From: Candidatus Avelusimicrobium caledoniensis
GTDB lineage: Bacteria; Elusimicrobiota; Elusimicrobia; Elusimicrobiales; Elusimicrobiaceae
NCBI GenBank assembly: GCA_900315795.1
Contig: ONAM01000010.1
Coordinates: 1-64,000 of the forward strand
Direction: 5' to 3'
DNA: 64,000 nt
The notes beneath the pieces are model-generated. The model worked only from the letters and a program-made list of their open reading frames with translations, searched no databases and was not told the DNA's origin. A program made the position numbers and the translations under genes. Positions 8,736 through 16,791 of this stretch are shown here, in pieces (within the stretch, counting starts at the first letter, position 1; each line of letters starts with the position of its first letter).

Positions 8736-10289
8736 ATGATGCAGTTTTTACGTACTACTTTATGGAGCGGACTACTGGTCCTGTGCGCCGCATTCGCCGT
8801 GGCACAAACCGCGTCCACGGGCACGGTCCGCGGCACCGCGTCCGGTGTGCGCGCGCAACAAACGGCAGCCAAAAACAACCTTGCGCCGCTACTTGTACGG
8901 GGTAGTTTTTCGTCGCAAACAGACCCTTCCGCCGCGCCTGTGTTTGACCAAAACGCCCGCAACGCCGAAGTCGCCGCGCTCAACCAAAAACTCAAAAACA
9001 AACAATTTACCGAAGTTGTCCAACGCATCAACGAACTGACCGCGCAAAACTTTTTAGACAGCCGCTTTTATCTGTTGCTGGCTATCGCTTACGACGGGCT
9101 CGGTCGCTATGATGACGTCATTTACGACGCGTCGCAAGCTATCGCCGTCGCCCCGCAAGATGCCCGCGCCTACATTTTGCGCGCCGGAGCGTATTTCCAA
9201 CGCGAACAATACGAACGCTGCCAAATGGACTTAGACACCGCGCTGAAACTCAATCCCAATTCCAAATTGGCACAAAAATTGCAAGAACAACTTAAAGCCA
9301 AAACATTTCTGCCCAAAGCCGAAAGAGAGGATAACCCCGAAGCCGCCAAACGCACCCATTCCAAAGGAATCATCCTCTATTTTGCCGCTGTAATTATTGC
9401 CATCTTGCTATACGTCTATTGGCGGTATGAGGACGTTTTCCGTAAACAAAAAAGCTCTTTCTCCCGCCGGGAAGTAGAGGTAAAAGAACAGTACGATTTT
9501 ATCCGACAAATCGGCGAGGGCGGCATGGGAAAAGTCTATGAGGCCTACGACAAAGTGCTCAAACGCAAAGTAGCTATCAAACGTGTGCGGCCCGAGCTCG
9601 TGCGCAGTGCTTACGTGCGCGAACAATTTTTGGCCGAAGCACGCATGGTGGCGCTTCTTCGCCACCCGTGCATTGAAGAAATTTATACCGTTATTGAGTC
9701 GGAAAATTCCCTCTACCTCGTTTTTGAATATATTGACGGGCAAACCTTGGAAACCCGCTTGGATATTGACGGACGGTTGCCGTTCTCTAAGGTCAAACAG
9801 ATTTTTGAATATGTCTGCCGCGGTTTGCAATATGCGCACTCGCAAGATATTATCCATTGTGATTTAAAACCCGGCAACATTATGATTTACGGCGATGAAA
9901 AAGCCAAAGTCATGGACTTTGGTGTAGCCAAACGCGCCGTGGACCGCGACACCGGCGCCCGCACCGTGGCCGGCACTCCGGCCTACATGGCCCCCGAACA
10001 ACAAAAAGGATTTATGCGTAAACAATCGGATATCTACTCACTCGCGCTGTGTTTGTATGAAGCGTTAGTCGGGCAAGTACCGTGGACGGTCAAAGGGTTT
10101 GATATCGCCAACAAAAAAATTGTACCGGCCTCCACCCTCGCCCCGGATATCCCCAAAGAGGTGGACCAACTTTTAGAGGACGCACTCAAAGAAGATCCCA
10201 AAGAACGTATCCAAACCATGGACGAATTTTGGAACCGCTTGCAGGCCATTGAGCCGCTACCAGAACATTTGGAACAAACGCATTATTAA
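8736..10289 (+). CDS. Membrane Ser/Thr protein kinase with periplasmic TPRs
   Basis: 517 aa. Signal-like hydrophobic segment at 5-23, TPR-type helical repeats about 75-190, a transmembrane segment about 211-228, then a Hanks-type kinase domain about 253-505. Kinase landmarks: glycine loop GEGGMGKVYEAYD (260-), ATP lysine Lys282, catalytic loop HCDLKPGN (374-381), DFG (394-396) and GTPAYMAPEQ. The catalytic loop has Cys where RD kinases have Arg, so activation-loop phosphorylation may not be needed (inference). The layout suggests TPRs outside the inner membrane sensing a partner and a kinase inside. No phosphatase is adjacent. The ATG is doubled; either could start. Confidence 0.9.
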   Translation: MMQFLRTTLWSGLLVLCAAFAVAQTASTGTVRGTASGVRAQQTAAKNNLAPLLVRGSFSSQTDPSAAPVFDQNARNAEVAALNQKLKNKQFTEVVQRINELTAQNFLDSRFYLLLAIAYDGLGRYDDVIYDASQAIAVAPQDARAYILRAGAYFQREQYERCQMDLDTALKLNPNSKLAQKLQEQLKAKTFLPKAEREDNPEAAKRTHSKGIILYFAAVIIAILLYVYWRYEDVFRKQKSSFSRREVEVKEQYDFIRQIGEGGMGKVYEAYDKVLKRKVAIKRVRPELVRSAYVREQFLAEARMVALLRHPCIEEIYTVIESENSLYLVFEYIDGQTLETRLDIDGRLPFSKVKQIFEYVCRGLQYAHSQDIIHCDLKPGNIMIYGDEKAKVMDFGVAKRAVDRDTGARTVAGTPAYMAPEQQKGFMRKQSDIYSLALCLYEALVGQVPWTVKGFDIANKKIVPASTLAPDIPKEVDQLLEDALKEDPKERIQTMDEFWNRLQAIEPLPEHLEQTHY

Positions 10290-10344
10290 AAACTTTACAA
10301 GTTGCTTTACAGGTAGTATGATGTAAGTAGGCAGGGCGAAAAAA

Positions 10345-11259
10345 ATGTTGAAGAAATACATTATCTCCGATAAAAAATTGCAAGAAACCGATGCCGCCAA
10401 AGCCCAAGTGTACGTGTACACGAATCCGACGGCCGACGAACAGCGTTTCTTGGTGGACAGTTACCAAATTGACGAGCACACGTTATCTTCCGCGCTGGAC
10501 CCGGACGAGTTGCCGCGACTGGAGTTTGAGCCGGAACATACCGTCATGATTTACAAACGCCCGAAAAATTACTCCGGCAAAGACCAGTTGGAATTTAAAG
10601 TTGCCTCTGTGGGGATGTTTTTGTTCCAAGACAAACTGGTCGTTGTATTAGCAGATGATATCCCGCTTTTTGTGGGCAAGCGTTTTCAATCGGTTACAAC
10701 GATTAAGGAAATTTTCCTAAAGCTTGTCTATAATGCTATTTCGCACTATGTAGAACACTTGCGCATTATCCACATGATTTCCGAAGAAATTGAAGACAAA
10801 ATGACCGAATCTATGGATAATACCTACCTCTTAAACCTGTTTAGCTTAGAAAAAAGCTTGGTTTACTATGCCGAAGCTATTACCTCCAACGGTTTTGTAT
10901 TTGAGAAAACGCGCAACTTGGCTACGCGTATCGGTTTTGAAGAGCGCGACGTGGAAATGTTGGATGATATTATCGTGGAAAATATGCAATGCAAAACGCA
11001 AGCGGACATCCACTCCAACATTTTAGCCCAACTTTTAGGGGCACGCGCCTCTATTGTCAGTAACAATTTAAACTTACTTATTAAAAAGTTAAACGTCATT
11101 ACGATTTGGATGATGGTCCCCACACTCGTAGTAAGCGCGTACGGGATGAACGTCGCTCTGCCGCTGGCCAACCACCCGGAAGCATTTTGGATGCTTATGG
11201 GCATTTGTTTAATCTTGGTGTGGCTCGTAATGATTTACTGGCGGCATAAAAACTGGTAA
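10345..11259 (+). CDS. corA: CorA family magnesium/cobalt transporter
   Basis: Inner-membrane divalent-cation channel. Large N-terminal cytoplasmic domain (about 1-240), a long helix, then two C-terminal transmembrane segments. The signature GMN is present in VSAYGMNVALP just after the first, and the loop before TM2 follows. 304 aa is typical. The gene stands alone and is followed by a strong terminator. Several acidic residues lie in the loop HPEAFW. Confidence 0.93.
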   Translation: MLKKYIISDKKLQETDAAKAQVYVYTNPTADEQRFLVDSYQIDEHTLSSALDPDELPRLEFEPEHTVMIYKRPKNYSGKDQLEFKVASVGMFLFQDKLVVVLADDIPLFVGKRFQSVTTIKEIFLKLVYNAISHYVEHLRIIHMISEEIEDKMTESMDNTYLLNLFSLEKSLVYYAEAITSNGFVFEKTRNLATRIGFEERDVEMLDDIIVENMQCKTQADIHSNILAQLLGARASIVSNNLNLLIKKLNVITIWMMVPTLVVSAYGMNVALPLANHPEAFWMLMGICLILVWLVMIYWRHKNW

Positions 11260-11284
11260 TTTATCCCCCTTCTTTATACAGACA

Positions 11285-11308
11285 CCCCGGCCTTGCCCGG
11301 GGTTTTTT
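11285..11308 (+). terminator. Terminator after corA
   Basis: CCCCGG / CCGGGG stem with a 6-nt loop followed by six T. Confidence 0.85.
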
Positions 11309-11337
11309 ACGTTCCAATGAGTATCCCCCAAAAATGG

Positions 11338-11343
11338 TATAAT
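11338..11343 (+). promoter_or_regulatory. -10 box for DUF4912-GH57 operon
   Basis: Perfect TATAAT about 52 nt before the ATG at 11396, just past the corA terminator. No convincing -35 box. Confidence 0.45.
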
Positions 11344-11395
11344 AATAAGGACCAACTAAAATTATATTAACACAATACAAAAGGGTGATTATAGT

Positions 11396-12265
11396 ATGGA
11401 AAACAACTTATCTTCGGGGGCACTCGTAAGAAACATTCAAAAAGACATCCACGCGGAAGCTGACATCCCCGCGGGATACGGCAAAACGGAAAGCTACCTT
11501 TTGCCCAAAGATCCGGCTTGGCTGTTCCTATTCTGGGAGATTACCAACGGCACTTTAGACTTTTTAAAAGAGCAATACGGGCAAGACACGTTAAATAACG
11601 CGCGCACGATTATCCGCTTGCACGACGTAACGGACGTAGCCCTATTTGACGGCAACAATTCCGTTTGCCACTACGATATGCCGGTTATTTTTGAAGCGCG
11701 CAGCTGGTATATTAACGCACCTGAGTCCGGACGCAGTTACGTGGCCGATTTAGGGTATTTGACCGCAGACGGACGCTTTATATTGGTCTCGCGCAGTAAC
11801 GTCACGGCCTTGCCGCCCGGCAAAGTGTCTGACATCATTGATGATAAATGGATGATTGTAGAGGGCGACTTCCAAAAACTCTTAAAACTCTCCGGGGCTG
11901 ATTATATCGGTTTAGGAGCCAGCGAACGCATGCAAGTAGTCGGCCAACGTTGGAAACTGACCGAACTGACCCCATCGGGTGCGCCAAGTTCCTGGTCGTC
12001 TTTTGCGTTGCATTTAGACAAAGTACAAGAGGACGAAGATATCTGGCTTAAAGCCGATTGTGAAATTATTATTTACGGCTCGGCCTCTAAAAATGCCATC
12101 GTATCCATTAACGGGCAAGATATTGAACTCAAAGAAGGAAAATTCTCTATCCGCCAGCATTTACCGGCGGGCTGTATCGTAGATCTGCCGATTCACGCGC
12201 GCAACGCCAAAGGCGATAAAACGCGCCATGTCCACATCAAAGCATTACGCGAGCAAGGAAAATAA
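11396..12265 (+). CDS. DUF4912 domain protein
   Basis: 289 aa. The segment IPAGYGKTESYLLPKDPAWLFLFWEIT near residues 26-52 is the start of the DUF4912 domain, a carbohydrate-associated beta domain of unknown molecular function. A second region (about 160-289) looks like a beta-sandwich. No signal peptide. It ends 2 bp before a GH57 glycosidase, the usual partner of DUF4912 proteins, so a role in handling alpha-glucan (binding or presenting polymer to the enzyme) is likely but inferred. Confidence 0.8.
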   Translation: MENNLSSGALVRNIQKDIHAEADIPAGYGKTESYLLPKDPAWLFLFWEITNGTLDFLKEQYGQDTLNNARTIIRLHDVTDVALFDGNNSVCHYDMPVIFEARSWYINAPESGRSYVADLGYLTADGRFILVSRSNVTALPPGKVSDIIDDKWMIVEGDFQKLLKLSGADYIGLGASERMQVVGQRWKLTELTPSGAPSSWSSFALHLDKVQEDEDIWLKADCEIIIYGSASKNAIVSINGQDIELKEGKFSIRQHLPAGCIVDLPIHARNAKGDKTRHVHIKALREQGK

Positions 12266-12267
12266 TT

Positions 12268-13890
12268 ATGGGACAAGAAAAAGGTTATTTAGCACTCGTC
12301 TTACACGCGCATTTGCCTTTCATTAAGCACCCGGAATACCCGGACTTTTTGGAAGAAGACTGGTTTTACGAAGCCATGGTGGAAACGTATATTCCGTTGC
12401 TCAATGTATTTGAGAATTTAACGGAAGAAGGCACCGATTTCCGCCTGACCATGACGCTGACTCCCCCCCTGTGCAACATGATGGAAGATCCGCTTTTAAT
12501 TGAACGGTTTGCCCATTATTTGAACCAACGGGTGGAACTTTCGCAAAAAGAATTAAACCGCACGCAAGGCACGGAATTTGAAGGCGTCGCGCGGATGTAT
12601 TTTAATAAATTCCGCCGCTACCAAGACCTTTTTGAAAACCGCTATCACCGGCACGTCTTGCAAGGTTTCAAAAAATTCCAAGATATGGGCAAGTTGGAAA
12701 TTATCACTTGCTGCGCTACGCACGGTTATTTGCCGCTCATGGTGCATAAAGAAAGTGTCAACGCCCAAATCAAAATCGCCGCCAACGATTACCGCAGCCG
12801 CTTTGGTAAAAACCCGCGCGGCATTTGGCTGGCCGAGTGCGCCTACAACCCCGGAGACGATAAATTCTTACGCGACGAAGGCATCCGGTTTTTCTTCACG
12901 GAAGCCCACGGTATTTTGCACGGGACACCGCGCCCTAAATACGGTATTTACGCGCCGGTCTACTGCCCCAAAACGGGCGTGGCCGCCTTTGCGCGCGATA
13001 TGGAATCGGCCCAACAGGTATGGAGTGCCGAATCGGGTTATCCCGGGGATCCGCGCTACCGCGAATTTTACCGCGACCTCGGCTACGATCTAGATTACGA
13101 TTACATTAAACCGTATTTGCATTCCGACGGTGTGCGCCGCAATATCGGCATGAAATACCATAAAATTACCGGCAAAGTAGCCCTTAACCAAAAACAAGCG
13201 TACGACCCGTATGCCGCGCGCGAAGTAGCCGCACAGCACGCCGGTAACTTTATGTTTAACCGCCAAAAGCAAATTGAATATTTAAGTACCATTATTGACC
13301 GCAAACCGCTTGTGGTATCTATGTACGATGCGGAACTGTACGGACACTGGTGGTACGAAGGCATTGATTTCTTAGAGTTCTTATTTAAGAAAATCTATTA
13401 CGACCAAAACGATATTAAACTTGTTACCCCCAGCGAGTATTTGGAAATGTACCCGCAAAATCAAGTGGTGCAACCGTCCATGTCCTCGTGGGGCGATAAA
13501 GGATACCACGACGTATGGCTTAACAGCGGCAACGATTGGATCTACCGGCACCTTATTAAATCGTCCGAACGTATGATGGAACTGGCCAATAGGTTTCCAA
13601 ATGCCGACGGCCTTTTGCGCCGCGCACTTAACCAACTGGCGCGCGAATTAGTGCTGATGCAATCTTCCGATTGGGCATTTTTGATGACAACCGGAACGGC
13701 CAAAGAGTACTCCACCAAACGCACCAAGGACCACGTCAAACGGTTTAACGAACTGTATGAACAAGTCCAAGGTAACCGCATTGACGAAGGATATGTGTAT
13801 AATTTAGAGCAAAAAGATTCTATCTTCCAGCAAATTGACTACAATGTCTATTCGTCGGCGGCAAAAGAAGAAGTGCTTAAAAAATACTAA
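12268..13890 (+). CDS. GH57 family (DUF1957) 1,4-alpha-glucan branching enzyme
   Basis: 540-aa cytoplasmic glycoside hydrolase family 57 protein. N-terminal barrel starts LALVLHAHLPFI; the nucleophile Glu is expected in GIWLAECAY and the acid/base Asp in SMYDAELYGHWWYEG. A C-terminal helical domain with ELVLMQSSDWAFLM is typical of the branching-enzyme subgroup, which introduces alpha-1,6 branches into glycogen-like polymer. The upstream DUF4912 gene is co-transcribed. No glycogen synthase is in the window, so the polymer pathway is inferred. Confidence 0.87.
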   Translation: MGQEKGYLALVLHAHLPFIKHPEYPDFLEEDWFYEAMVETYIPLLNVFENLTEEGTDFRLTMTLTPPLCNMMEDPLLIERFAHYLNQRVELSQKELNRTQGTEFEGVARMYFNKFRRYQDLFENRYHRHVLQGFKKFQDMGKLEIITCCATHGYLPLMVHKESVNAQIKIAANDYRSRFGKNPRGIWLAECAYNPGDDKFLRDEGIRFFFTEAHGILHGTPRPKYGIYAPVYCPKTGVAAFARDMESAQQVWSAESGYPGDPRYREFYRDLGYDLDYDYIKPYLHSDGVRRNIGMKYHKITGKVALNQKQAYDPYAAREVAAQHAGNFMFNRQKQIEYLSTIIDRKPLVVSMYDAELYGHWWYEGIDFLEFLFKKIYYDQNDIKLVTPSEYLEMYPQNQVVQPSMSSWGDKGYHDVWLNSGNDWIYRHLIKSSERMMELANRFPNADGLLRRALNQLARELVLMQSSDWAFLMTTGTAKEYSTKRTKDHVKRFNELYEQVQGNRIDEGYVYNLEQKDSIFQQIDYNVYSSAAKEEVLKKY

Positions 13891-13906
13891 TTCTTTTACT
13901 ACTCGC

Positions 13907-13941
13907 ACCCGTGCGTCTTATATAATGACGCACGGGTTTTT
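13907..13941 (+). terminator. Terminator after GH57 gene
   Basis: 11-bp stem ACCCGTGCGTC / GACGCACGGGT with a 9-nt loop and a T run. Confidence 0.85.
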
Positions 13942-14000
13942 GCATAAAGGCCCAGAACAAATTAGGCCTTTTGACCCTTGCCTTTTCGGATGATCCCGGC

Positions 14001-14006
14001 TAGAAT
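14001..14006 (+). promoter_or_regulatory. -10 box of leaderless exported-protein gene
   Basis: TAGAAT 6 nt before the ATG at 14013; the gap AAAAGT holds no Shine-Dalgarno sequence. Confidence 0.5.
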
Positions 14007-14012
14007 AAAAGT

Positions 14013-15320
14013 ATGAAAACATTTATTAAAACTATTTTTGTCTGCCTGTTTTTTTCAATATGCTGTGCGCCCGTTTATGCACAGAGCAATTGGGCTAAAG
14101 GATTGGCTGAGATCATGTTTACCTCGCCTGCTAAGGGGGTTGCCAAAACTACCGGCCCGCAGTTGTACAAATGGAACAAAGCCCAATTTCAGCGAGTTCA
14201 ATCGTCTCTTTATGGGGCTAACTCTACGTTAGGACATTTTGCCAAACAGATTGCTCCGACGCGCTCCAACGTGTCAACCGGTTTAGTAACCCTCCCGGGT
14301 ACCAGTACCCCCACCACGTATATTAACCCGCAACAACTGACGGTCGGCATTGACCGCGCGTATGCCGCACGCCAAATGCCCAAATTGGACCGGCTTACCT
14401 TAGTGCGCGATACATGGGCAACTGATGCTCTTAGCGGGTTGTGGAAAGAGCAACAACATTATGCATCCGAAATTACCGCGGGGCGGGAACTGCGCCAACA
14501 AGTATTACAAGTAGACCGGCTAACGCCTGAAATTACCGCCCAACTGCAAAGTGCTGTCAACGGGTTAAACAGTGAAACATTACGGGGATATCTTACTGCC
14601 GGTTTGCAAACGGGCGACTTGGGCGCTGTTTACCGCGATTTAACAGACTATTATATGTTAGACGGCAACCCGGTAAAATCTGCCTACAATTACTCGTTGC
14701 GCCACCCGCATAAACCCAATTTGTGGATGCGCCGTCTGATGCGTAGCCCGCTCGTGGAAAGCTCGCTTCAACAACAAGCCGGCCGTCTGTTACAGCAAGG
14801 GTGTGAAACTCCCGCACAACAAGCGCATTTCTATACTTTGCTGGAGCAAATGAACACAGAATTTGAGGCCAGCTTGCGGGAAGTGTATGCTTCCCAGGAT
14901 GTGTTGGGGAAAATTACATTTTACCGCCGGACCGCGCACGAACTGGAGAACTTTATTAACAAGCATGGCAGACGTCCTAAGTTCAACACGGCAGACTTGG
15001 AAGAACAAAAACTTGCGCAAGACATCAGTTTTGCCCTTGCCGTTACCGCTCCTTCGGAGCCGTTTGCCAGTGAGCTTAAAAATTTACAAGATTTGTGGGA
15101 CGCCAACGAGCCGACTTGGTGGACGATGGAAGAAACACTGCAACGCTTGGAACAATTCCTCCAAAAGGCCAACCATTATCCGCGTGCGCTTCGCCTAGAT
15201 CCCGCCGCCACCGCAGAAGAAACCGAACTGCTGGATAACCTAGAACACTGGCATCTTACCGAAGGGGGCTCTTTTACGGAAAAAGTCAGAGACCTTAACG
15301 GACGATACAAACTCCCTTGA
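14013..15320 (+). CDS. Exported protein of unknown function
   Basis: 435 aa, not recognised. A signal peptide is clear (MKTFIKTIFVCLFFSICCAPVYAQS, cleavage after AQ or YA near residue 24). The rest is rich in Gln, Leu, Arg and Glu with long amphipathic helices (for example about 155-210 and 270-330) and has no cysteine cluster or transmembrane segment, so a soluble helical periplasmic protein is likely. It is monocistronic, with a -10 box directly before the ATG and a bidirectional terminator after the stop. It may be lineage-specific. Confidence 0.75.
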   Translation: MKTFIKTIFVCLFFSICCAPVYAQSNWAKGLAEIMFTSPAKGVAKTTGPQLYKWNKAQFQRVQSSLYGANSTLGHFAKQIAPTRSNVSTGLVTLPGTSTPTTYINPQQLTVGIDRAYAARQMPKLDRLTLVRDTWATDALSGLWKEQQHYASEITAGRELRQQVLQVDRLTPEITAQLQSAVNGLNSETLRGYLTAGLQTGDLGAVYRDLTDYYMLDGNPVKSAYNYSLRHPHKPNLWMRRLMRSPLVESSLQQQAGRLLQQGCETPAQQAHFYTLLEQMNTEFEASLREVYASQDVLGKITFYRRTAHELENFINKHGRRPKFNTADLEEQKLAQDISFALAVTAPSEPFASELKNLQDLWDANEPTWWTMEETLQRLEQFLQKANHYPRALRLDPAATAEETELLDNLEHWHLTEGGSFTEKVRDLNGRYKLP

Positions 15321-15330
15321 CAAGCACACA

Positions 15331-15366
15331 AAACGGGGAATGGCCTGTGCCATTCCCCGTTTTTTT
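15331..15366. terminator. Bidirectional terminator
   Basis: 14-bp perfect stem (15331-15344 with 15349-15362) around CGGGGAATGG with a 4-nt loop. A run on one side and T run on the other serve the convergent genes at 14013 and 15380. Confidence 0.88.
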
Positions 15367-15379
15367 GATGTCTTTACGG

Positions 15380-15850
15380 TTACTTATATTCTAATTTAAC
15401 CAATTTGTATTTTTTCGGACCGCGCGGCAGTTGGGCTTCAAATTCGTCGCCTTGGGCATGTCCGAGCACCCCGTTAGCCAGCGGCGATTTTACAGATAAC
15501 AGCCCTTTATCCGGGTTAGATTCCATAGAGCCGACTAACGTGTAAGTAAATTCAATATCTGCGTCTAAATCTTTAATCGTTACCGTCGCACCGATACGCG
15601 CTTTGGTGCGGTCCACTTCCAAATCATCGGTAATTTGGGCATTACGTAAGCGGGTTTCCAATTCTTGGATGCGGATCAGCGTTTCCGCCTGCTTTTCTTT
15701 AGCGGCGTGATATTCGGCATTTTCCTTTAAATCGCCCTGCGCGGCGGCTTCGCCGATTTCGTTGGACAACTGCGCTTTTAGGTCTTTTAATTCTTTGAGT
15801 TCGTTGACTAACGCCTCGTATTTTTTACGGCTCACATAAAATTGTTCCAT
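15380..15850 (-). CDS. greA: Transcription elongation factor GreA
   Basis: Binds the RNA polymerase secondary channel and stimulates cleavage of backtracked RNA. N-terminal coiled coil (about 1-75) with the acidic tip GDLKENAEYHAAKE, then the FKBP-like C-terminal domain (about 80-156) ending PRGPKKYKLVKLEY. 156 aa is standard. Single-gene unit with a GGAG-type ribosome site. Confidence 0.95.
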   Translation of the reverse strand: MEQFYVSRKKYEALVNELKELKDLKAQLSNEIGEAAAQGDLKENAEYHAAKEKQAETLIRIQELETRLRNAQITDDLEVDRTKARIGATVTIKDLDADIEFTYTLVGSMESNPDKGLLSVKSPLANGVLGHAQGDEFEAQLPRGPKKYKLVKLEYK

Positions 15851-15922
15851 ACTTTTTACTCCTTACTACTTATTTAGTGTACTATTTATCCGCATTTATT
15901 TCAACTTGGCTTTTCATTATTA

Positions 15923-15928
15923 TATAAT
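15923..15928 (+). promoter_or_regulatory. -10 box of leaderless protease gene
   Basis: TATAAT 6 nt upstream of the ATG at 15935, with no Shine-Dalgarno sequence. Confidence 0.5.
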
Positions 15929-15934
15929 CAAACT

Positions 15935-16669
15935 ATGCGAAGATGTACCGTTTTGCTTGGTATCCTTTTTACTTTATGCGCCTGCGGGAAACCCCCTCAC
16001 GAACCCGCCCGGGTCCGTATCGCGCGGGAGAATGCCCCCGCGGTAGTGGTAGTCAATATCCTTAAAGAAAACGGCTCCACCCACACCGCTACCGGGTTTG
16101 TCCTCACACCAGACGGGCTGATTGCTACCAACCGCCACGTAACCGAGGACGCACTTTTTATAAATGTTACATTTAACGACGGCACGGTATCGGGAGAGGC
16201 CAAACCCGTTGCCAAAGCCAAAGACGTAGATTTGGCATTACTTAAAATTAAAGCCAGCCACTTGCCTACTGTCCGACTGGGTAATTCTTCCCGCGTCGCT
16301 CCCGGTCAAGCTATTACTGTCATCGGCAATCCGCGCCGGTTGCAAAATACAGTTTCCGACGGTATTATCAGCCAAATACGCCAACGGCCCAACGGCACAA
16401 TTTGGCATCAAATCAGCGCGCCGCTTTCTCCCAGTTCCAGCGGCAGTCCGGTTTTTAACGGACACGGTCACGTAATTGCGGTTGCTTTTGGCAGTTACAA
16501 CGAAAGCGGTAACCAAAATCTAAATTTTGCAGTGCCCTCTAATTATTTGGCCAATTTAGTCTATGCTTCCGGCTATCAATTACCCGCAACCCCACCGCAA
16601 ACAAACCCCTTGATCCGGCATATCCGACGGTCGTGGGCCATACTGACCCGCCCTTTCCGGCAACATTAG
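15935..16669 (+). CDS. Trypsin-like (S1C) serine protease lipoprotein
   Basis: 244 aa. Lipoprotein signal with lipobox LCAC (Cys about 17). Protease fold of the HtrA/Deg type without a PDZ domain: His in ATNRHV, Asp in DVDLALLK and the nucleophile Ser in SPSSSGSPVFN, where GNSGGP is usual. The family degrades or processes envelope proteins. Lack of PDZ domains and the short length suggest a stand-alone or specialised protease. Substrate unknown. The gene is alone between greA (divergent) and an unknown membrane protein. Confidence 0.85.
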   Translation: MRRCTVLLGILFTLCACGKPPHEPARVRIARENAPAVVVVNILKENGSTHTATGFVLTPDGLIATNRHVTEDALFINVTFNDGTVSGEAKPVAKAKDVDLALLKIKASHLPTVRLGNSSRVAPGQAITVIGNPRRLQNTVSDGIISQIRQRPNGTIWHQISAPLSPSSSGSPVFNGHGHVIAVAFGSYNESGNQNLNFAVPSNYLANLVYASGYQLPATPPQTNPLIRHIRRSWAILTRPFRQH

Positions 16670-16706
16670 GACTAAAGGCCCACCCGCAAATAGGGCTTAA
16701 ATTTCC

Positions 16707-16735
16707 TTGAAAAAACGTCCCAAAACAAATAAACT
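16707..16735 (+). promoter_or_regulatory. Putative promoter of 16792 gene
   Basis: TTGAAA (16707-16712), 17-nt spacer, TAAACT (16730-16735), about 56 nt before the ATG. Confidence 0.4.
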
Positions 16736-16791
16736 ATGTAGAGAAATAATTTTTTTCCGCCCTGTAAAAAACGGAAAACAAGGGATCTGTG

